From Toxorhynchites rutilus septentrionalis (lineage: Eukaryota; Arthropoda; Insecta; Diptera; Culicidae), in contig NC_073745.1 in NCBI RefSeq assembly GCF_029784135.1, positions 82,927,650 to 82,991,649 on the forward strand: a stretch of DNA of 64,000 bases, given 5' to 3'. Positions 58,240 to 64,000 of the stretch are shown piece after piece. Each line of letters starts with the position of its first letter. The first letter of the stretch is position 1. A program made the position numbers and the translations under genes. The notes under the pieces are model-generated. The model saw only the letters and a program-made list of their open reading frames with translations, ran no database searches and had not been told where the DNA came from.

Positions 58240-58980
58240 TGTAAACTTTTCTGCAGTTTTACTGATGGCTTTTATTAAAAAAATAATTTTTACAGCTTCA
58301 TCGTTTATGAGTTAACTGTATATTAAAATTCAATCGAACTTTATTTAATTTAATATGAACCGATTTTAAGCATAGGGTATTTTATTTCAATGATTTATCA
58401 ATTCATAATACTCAATATATATTTGCACTCCAAATATATAAATCGTGAACGATTTTTCTCTAGAGTGTCTTCGAGTTTGGATTATTATTGCGTTGGTGAT
58501 GCTGTTCGGATTTTTCCATTGTTTTCTCTGGTATCTCAAATCTTGATCTGCTGTTGTCGGCGCGAGTCCTTTGTCCTTTGTCGTTTCATCCGGTGCTCCT
58601 TTAGCAATAGACTTTCTTATGTCGGAGAATGAAGTTTTCACTGCTTTTTCTTGGAGTTCTGCATCAAGCGGTGAAGCCGGCCGTTTGAAGCGTTATGTTG
58701 CGATTTGAGATTGTATTGAATGTTGGATCTGCGACGAAGATTGTAAATGTGATGATCTCCAGGCCTGTTCGAGCCTCCCGTTTGCGCTAACACTCTGGAG
58801 TAAAGTGATGACTTGTTATGCAGTGAAAGCTTTGCGCGGTTCTCCGAACAGCTGACTCCAAAGTGAGCCTCACGGTTGCATTGTCGACATGCCTAACTTT
58901 GGTTGGAGTTCACAAAAGAAGGAATGGGGCACGTCATTTGAATACGAACAATACGGATCCTTCTTGGTAATTAAAAAATT
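58240..58980. other. no recognisable gene
   Basis: Spacer between the end of ITmD37E copy c and element B3. Short reading frames only. Confidence 0.4.
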
Positions 58981-60945
58981 AGGAGGTTGTGTCCAAGATA
59001 CGACCGCATTGTTGACGTAGAACTACGCTGTTATTTTATATAAGTCGCTTGTTTATACCTTCGGATATTATTCTATAATGCTGTGAAATTTTAGAAACAA
59101 CTGCTTAGTGGAACAATCTCTGAAATGATTTTTTCATTGTAGAATCAGTTGACGATAATTGATTGATGATTCATTCTTGCCCTCGCAAATCAATCGTATG
59201 TCGCAATTTATTTCATGTCAATGCATTGAAAATTTACCTTTTTCGAAATTGACATTGACTCGGCTACAGTCGATTATATACATGTTGCAGCAGCACCATT
59301 ATTCCATATCTCATAGCTACATCAATATATCTTTGGCACCGCATGTAAACAACAACAATGACAACACTTGCAAGTATCAAATATTATGCTACATGTTATT
59401 TAGTATTGCCTGAAAGGAATCGCACCTCTAGATATCGTTCGTACAAACTAAGCGTAAACCAAGCGCCAAACAAGCGTTCACAGAGCCATACATTGGTGGC
59501 TTGAAACTACTAGCAATATGAACATTTCTCATCATTTTGCGCTATTCTCAAAAGAAACGCTTCTGTTAATATTACTGGCCTCGAAAAGAGTTGCATTACT
59601 TTCTGATGCTCGAGAGAAGCGCAGCTGTCACCCTTAGTGGAGGAAGTTTTGCTACTGGCAAGCAAAACCTAATCACATACAAAATTCCAGAACATTTACT
59701 TTCTCGATGACTAAACAAGAGAAATAAACTCTTTTTGTTAATAACAACCTCGAAAACAGTAGCAATGCTTCATTATGATCAATATTAGCGCAAATGCAAT
59801 CCTAGTTGAAGGCAGTTTTGCGACTGGCACGCGAGCCCAAATAACTTATAACATTCCAGTAAGACATTCAAGATGCTTGGTTTCCCAAATAATTTTCTGG
59901 TACACAACCTTAACGTCTGCTTCGCCATAACGTCAGTTTTATGCATTGATGCATTCTCAAAGGCACCAACGAAGCCCTTATGAAGACGGAAAACAATCAA
60001 TGTTGACTGCTTGGAAAAAGACTGAATTATGCCACACAGCTTGTACTCTGCTGTAACACCCATCGATGCGAATTCACTGATGAGTTTGTCAAGAGCGACC
60101 GCCTTCACCACCAGCGGGAGGAGCTTGATTTTGGTTACTGCCTGGGCGTTTACATTTTCGACCGACGCGCCGAAATCGCCTACTTCGCTGTTGTTCGATG
60201 CGGTGTCACATTCGCGAAGGCTCGGTTCAGTGCGAGCGCTTTTCACTGCACCACCAACACCGCGTGCATCATTAGATGACGCTTACCTCGTATTTTATTG
60301 CCCCTGGCAATGCGTTCGTTTTTTGCAGGGCTCGAGCCTGCCTTCCTCTTCTTCTTGCTAATCGCACACTACTCCAAGCGTCCAATTTATGACGCGGAAA
60401 GAAGAACACGCGAAAACGAACAGAAAAATCAAACGACGATTTCCAAGTTGGATTACCACTGGTGGGGTTCAATCTTAGATCGAAGCGCAGCGAAAGCAAA
60501 GTGAACTGGATTACTCAACAGTCCGATGCTGAATTAAAGTTTGCCTCAGCGAGATCCACTGTTTATACTATAGGCAAGTATTCCCCTTCATTCTTCTTCT
60601 TTTCCTTTGTTCACGGAGACTTTAAATCCTACGATTTCCCCTCCGTTGGTCGTCGATAAGTTGCTCGTTATTGATAGCTCTGTTCGGGAAAGCACTCAAA
60701 TGGACAGAACAAATGTATGGGGAAATAGAAACACTTAAAGTTTTCATGAATTTTAACCATTTACTAACCAGGAGATTCTAATGTATGGCATATTAAACAA
60801 ATCTTACGGAATTTCCGATTCGTTTAGTATGTAAATCGCCAAAATCCGTTCGCGGCAAAAATAGTTATTAACGTTAACTTTATTTCATAAAAACGTGACC
60901 TGTTTTCTGATTTGACACCCTTAATGAAAGATGTAGTTCTACGTC
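58981..60945. mobile_element. TIR family B element B3, fullest copy
   Basis: The left end AGGAGGTTGTGTCCAAGATA leads to TTGACGTAGAACTACG at about 59012, and the right end AATGAAAGATGTAGTTCTACG closes at 60945; the 15-bp TTGACGTAGAACTAC is inverted between them. Inside are two diverged copies of a unit of about 170 bp (59573 and 59746 onward) and a 153-codon minus-strand frame (59785-60246, RTEPSLRECDTASNNSEV...), which I do not recognise; the corresponding region of B2 is not open. The right third carries GGCTCGAGCCTGCC and CAGCGAGATCCACTG as in B1. Probably non-autonomous. Confidence 0.8.
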
Positions 60946-61445
60946 AAAAAAATGCGAATGGCACATCTCGATTTTGGTGGAACTTTGTTTCCGTAGTTCG
61001 AAAGGTATTCGATGAACCACTCCTCTGGCATTTTTGGTGATAAGTGATGAAGCTCAACATCAGCACCTCCATCCTTAACATATAGAGGTATACAATGAGT
61101 TGTTCCGATGTTGTTTAATGAGTATTTGCTATCGAATTCTTTAGTCACTCGTTGAACTGCTTCGTCCGTCCTCATCTCCACGAACACCTTTCCTGTGATA
61201 CTATCAATTTGTGTAGCTACCACGTCCATTGGTGTTAAGCTTCTTGTGATGAAGTTGAAGATGTTTTCATCCCTCAACTTGAGAATTTCACGAATATCGA
61301 TGAAGAAATTGCGTTCCCTCAACAAATCCATGGTTGTTGTTGGGGGCTTGATCCCAAGGACAAGTTTTAAAACATTTATTTTTGGTTTACTTTTTGTTTG
61401 AGCAATAGCGACCTCTTCGATTTTGCGATTGTACACTCTGTCCAA
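60946..61445 (-). pseudogene. LINE ORF1 fragment, nucleic-acid-binding type
   Basis: A 165-codon minus-strand frame from 61445 (MDRVYNRKIEEVAIAQTKSK) contains LTPMDVVATQIDSITGKVFV and EMRTDEAVQRVTKEF, then HCIPLYVKDGGADVELHHLS with LSNYGNKV. This matches the RRM-like part of ORF1 proteins of mosquito non-LTR elements. It stops at the right end of element B3, so B3 or a deletion truncated it. The upstream terminal part is missing too. Confidence 0.65.
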
Positions 61446-61448
61446 CTT

Positions 61449-62550
61449 CTATAAGACCACCCTATAATTATTTCGTTGCAACACAAACATTTAGAATTTC
61501 AACAAGATACATTCTTACATTGTAGAATGCTTAGAAAAAAGTATATTTAACGTCAAATTTGTTCAAGAGAGTAGTTTGTTTATTTATTGTGCTTAAATAT
61601 GATTATTTCAACTGTCCAGTTTCTATAAGACCATTTCAAAATTCATAAGTATTATCAATGAAAAATTCAAAACTATCGCCTGATTCACGGTCAATAATTG
61701 GCAACCTTGCCATTTCAGCTAATAACCGTTGGAACACTATTTACCAAATTCTGCTGAACGGATTTCTCGATATTTTTCCATTTTTTCGAAATTGCGACCT
61801 TGATCTCTTCAATCGTGGTGTACCACTTTTCTTCAGTGTAGATTCTGCGTACAAGGATCCCCCTAAGATTTTCAACAGAATTCCAGTCTGGAGAGCGAGC
61901 CAGTCAGTCCAAAAAAATAAGCTTTTGGTCCCTAATCCATTGCTTAGTTTCCTTGCTGGTATGAATAGTAGCATTATTTTGCTGGAATGTGACGATATCC
62001 ACGCAAAAACGGTAGGAGAGAGAATTTCAGAACATGTATGTAATCCTTGAATGATGTGAAAACTATCTTGAGCTTTCCGGTTGCACAGAATCCCACCCAA
62101 ACCATACACGAGCCTTCACCGATATTCCTGGTTGAAAAATACTGTTCTTTCTTCCGTATATCATGCCAACATCCATTGAAACCATCAGGACCATCCAAAT
62201 TGAACTTTTTTAGTCACTGAAATAACCTAGCGAAGTTAAAAGTAAAAAAGTGGTATAAATGGGTATTCGTAATGGTATATAGCAAAATGTGTTCTTCTGA
62301 AAACGTTCTTTGTCATGACATACCATGTCCCACTGTTGTTTAATGTGAGCTTTTGCAAAACTCAGACGTCTTTCGATGTGAGATGGTGTAAGATTAGGAG
62401 CTTCATCCTTTTTAGCCCTCTTTTTGTAAGGACTTCTTACCATAATTTGACGAATTGTCTGCAATGAAACATTTAAATTCAAAGATTGCTTTATTTGCAT
62501 AAGCGATTTCGAAGTATTCGAAGCTGTTCTAATTAAGTCTTTAAGTGATC
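61449..62550 (-). mobile_element. Tc1-like (DD34E) transposon, decayed
   Basis: The minus strand carries the N-terminal DNA-binding part (DLIRTASNTSKSLMQIKQSL, LNVSLQTIRQIMVRSP), LDGPDGFNGCWHDIRKKEQY and GEGSCMVWVGFCATGKLKIV, then FQQNNATIHTSKET and RSPDWNSVENLRGILVRRIY, ending EEIKVAISKKWKNIEK. Counting across one stop gives 34 residues between the second and third catalytic positions. The second catalytic Asp is Asn here (FQQNNA for FQQDNA). The end motif TCTATAAGACCA occurs twice, at about 61450 and 61621, an IR/DR-like layout. The 5' end is replaced by LINE sequence at about 62550. Confidence 0.82.
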
Positions 62551-62615
62551 TGCGAAAACTGATACAGCAAGATATCACTCGAGCGAACCATCAAACTGCG
62601 AACCGTATCGATTGT

Positions 62616-63242
62616 GTGGCAAATCGTATCGATGCATCTATCAACAAGAGACAGTCGGACGTCGAAGAGACTAAAAACTCTCTGCAGTTCATTTCGGATG
62701 AATTTGAAGCCGTTAAAGGTACACTCTCTGATCACAACAACGCTCTCCACTCCATGTCAGAGGAAATCCGAACTCTGAAAGAGGATAATGGTTCTCTACG
62801 TACTCATCTAGAAGTAGCAAACTATGAGGTTAACGCTCTTAGGCAGAGAAGTCAGGAGAGCCACTTACTCATATCTAATATTATCAAAACAAACGATGAA
62901 AATCTGAATGTTTTGATCGAACGCATTTCCAATCATCTAAATATCCCGTACAACGCTATGAATTTTCTTGGAGTGTCTCGCCTGATGTCTAAGAATCAAA
63001 AAGGTGTGGAACCTGTTCTTCTACGATGTAGCAGCATAAGTGTGAAGGAACAGCTGATGAATGCTTTCAAGGAACGCCCGTTCACTTGCGAAGAAATAGG
63101 TTTAGGATTGAAACAACAAGTCTATTTTAATCATCGTTTAACATCAATCAACCAGCGTATATTGGGAGCTGCAAGAAAATTTAGGAAGGACCACAATTAT
63201 CGCTTTGTGTGGTTCTCGCATGGTTCATACGGAAAGATGTAA
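62616..63242 (+). CDS. LINE ORF1 protein, coiled-coil type
   Basis: A 208-residue frame; coding upstream stays open to about 62550, so the true start may lie in lost sequence. Residues 1-85 are heptad-like and polar (EETKNSLQFISDEFEAVKGT, MSEEIRTLKEDNGSLRTHLE), fitting a coiled coil that trimerises ORF1 proteins. The second half (LNVLIERISNHLNIPYNAMN, FLGVSRLMSKNQKGVEPVLL, RRT-like basic C-terminus ILGAARKFRKDHNYRFVWF) is the RNA-binding part common in CR1/Jockey/L2 ORF1 proteins. It would bind its own RNA as a chaperone. It is followed by an ORF2 from the same element. Confidence 0.75.
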   Translation: MANRIDASINKRQSDVEETKNSLQFISDEFEAVKGTLSDHNNALHSMSEEIRTLKEDNGSLRTHLEVANYEVNALRQRSQESHLLISNIIKTNDENLNVLIERISNHLNIPYNAMNFLGVSRLMSKNQKGVEPVLLRCSSISVKEQLMNAFKERPFTCEEIGLGLKQQVYFNHRLTSINQRILGAARKFRKDHNYRFVWFSHGSYGKM

Positions 63243-63379
63243 ATTCGAAAATAATTAGAGTGAACGATATTAGCGATCTACCTACAGCCTAGGATATATT
63301 TTTAATTTTTTTTTCATTATTTTTATCATAATGTATGAAAGTGAAAACTTAATAATTGAATTGAATATAAACTAGGCAA

Positions 63380-64000
63380 CTTAATGCAATATAGCAGATG
63401 ATTGTCTGAATATATTACACCTAAACACGAGAAGCTGTAGATATAAGATGGAAGAATTAAGTCAATTGATAAATGATCTTCAGAAACCTGTTCATGGTTG
63501 TTGTTTTCTCGGAAAATTGGCTATATGAGAACGAAGTTTGCAATATGAATGGTTATGATGCTTTTCATTGTTGTAGAAATGATCGTGGTGGCGGCGTGTC
63601 TATATTTGTATTATCTGATTTGAGAAGTCAATTAGTTCTTACTAAAAACCATAATGGGTGTAGCTACTTAATGGTAGTATTAATTGATTATAATGTTAAA
63701 ATTCTTGGAGTTTATCACCCTGGAAAGATACCATTAGTGTTTATTGAAGAATTAGGACATATGATTTCCGAACAAAGAAGATTATGTATCTGTGGTGATT
63801 TTAATATCAACCTATTAGACCCTTTGAATACAATCGTTCAAACTTATATAAATACAATGGAAAGTATGGGCTTAATAATATTAAATCATCGAGATCCTTT
63901 ATATGACACAAGACGGTTAAATACGATTGCAACAACTATTGATCATTTTATAACAAATATATTTGATTATGAATTAAAACTTGTTGTAATGGATACAGAG
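63380..64000 (+). pseudogene. LINE ORF2, endonuclease domain, cut by the window edge
   Basis: After DCLNILHLNTRSCRYKMEEL and INDLQKPVHG (63397-63495) there is one frameshift at about 63495, then LAI or WLYENEVCNMNGYDAFHCC, RNDRGGGVSIFVLS, VKILGVYHPG, LCICGDFNINLLDP and ATTIDHFITNI up to 64000. These are the ordered motifs of the apurinic-like endonuclease of CR1/Jockey LINEs; GDFNINL holds catalytic Asp and Asn. The single shift at GGTTGTTG may be a sequencing or real lesion. The polymerase lies beyond the window. Confidence 0.8.

Noticed and set aside
59785..60246. 153-codon minus-strand frame in element B3 as a transposase or host gene
   Set aside because: I recognise no domain or catalytic motif, and the matching region in B2 is not open. 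It was left as part of element B3.

Overview
This window looks like nuclear DNA of a culicine mosquito (Aedes or a close relative). It is AT-rich, intron-bearing and packed with repeats. Mosquito-type markers include an ITmD37E transposon family (three copies, with 37 residues between the second and third catalytic acids), Feilai-like tRNA-derived SINEs, and many degraded mariner, Tc1, hAT and Jockey/I-type LINE remnants. The species call is an inference; no rRNA or mitochondrial marker is present.

Only two host genes are well supported. One is a secreted lipase of the pancreatic-lipase/phospholipase A1 family at 12721-13790 (minus strand, two exons, intact Ser-Asp-His triad, TATA and GATA-type sites just upstream). 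The other is a monocarboxylate transporter (SLC16 type) at 33433-45420 (plus strand, six coding exons, both family signatures, a 9.7 kb transposon-filled first intron). A 67-residue membrane-peptide ORF at 21961-22164 is only a weak candidate.

Layout. 1-12.6 kb: a LINE ORF2 on the plus strand is cut into pieces by a nearly intact DD41D transposon (2808-4100), a TIR element with a 111-bp tandem repeat (6172-7145) and a pogo-like element (7282-8222). It is followed by a degenerate minisatellite split by a mariner deletion derivative, and a dead mariner that itself holds a foldback insert and a SINE. 12.7-13.8 kb: lipase. 14-32.7 kb: SINEs with perfect target duplications, two nested hAT elements, MITEs, Tc1 and LINE remnants, and two copies of TIR family B. 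32.8-45.4 kb: transporter gene, with a complete ITmD37E, a LINE and MITEs in intron 1. 46-58.2 kb: a MITE, then an ITmD37E copy interrupted twice, first by a 5.9 kb TIR element carrying a 711-bp satellite array (48911-54807) and then by a 3.2 kb LTR retrotransposon with LTRs that look identical (55020-58229). 58.9-64 kb: a third family-B copy, a LINE ORF1 fragment, a Tc1 relic, and a LINE whose ORF1 is open and whose ORF2 runs off the window end.

The most interesting signal is a pair of TIR-ended, apparently non-autonomous families (called A and B here). They share terminal motifs but carry different internal tandem arrays, one of which has expanded to over 5 kb of satellite-like DNA. This suggests mobile elements that seed satellites. 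Several insertions can be ordered in time because the interrupted sequences rejoin exactly.
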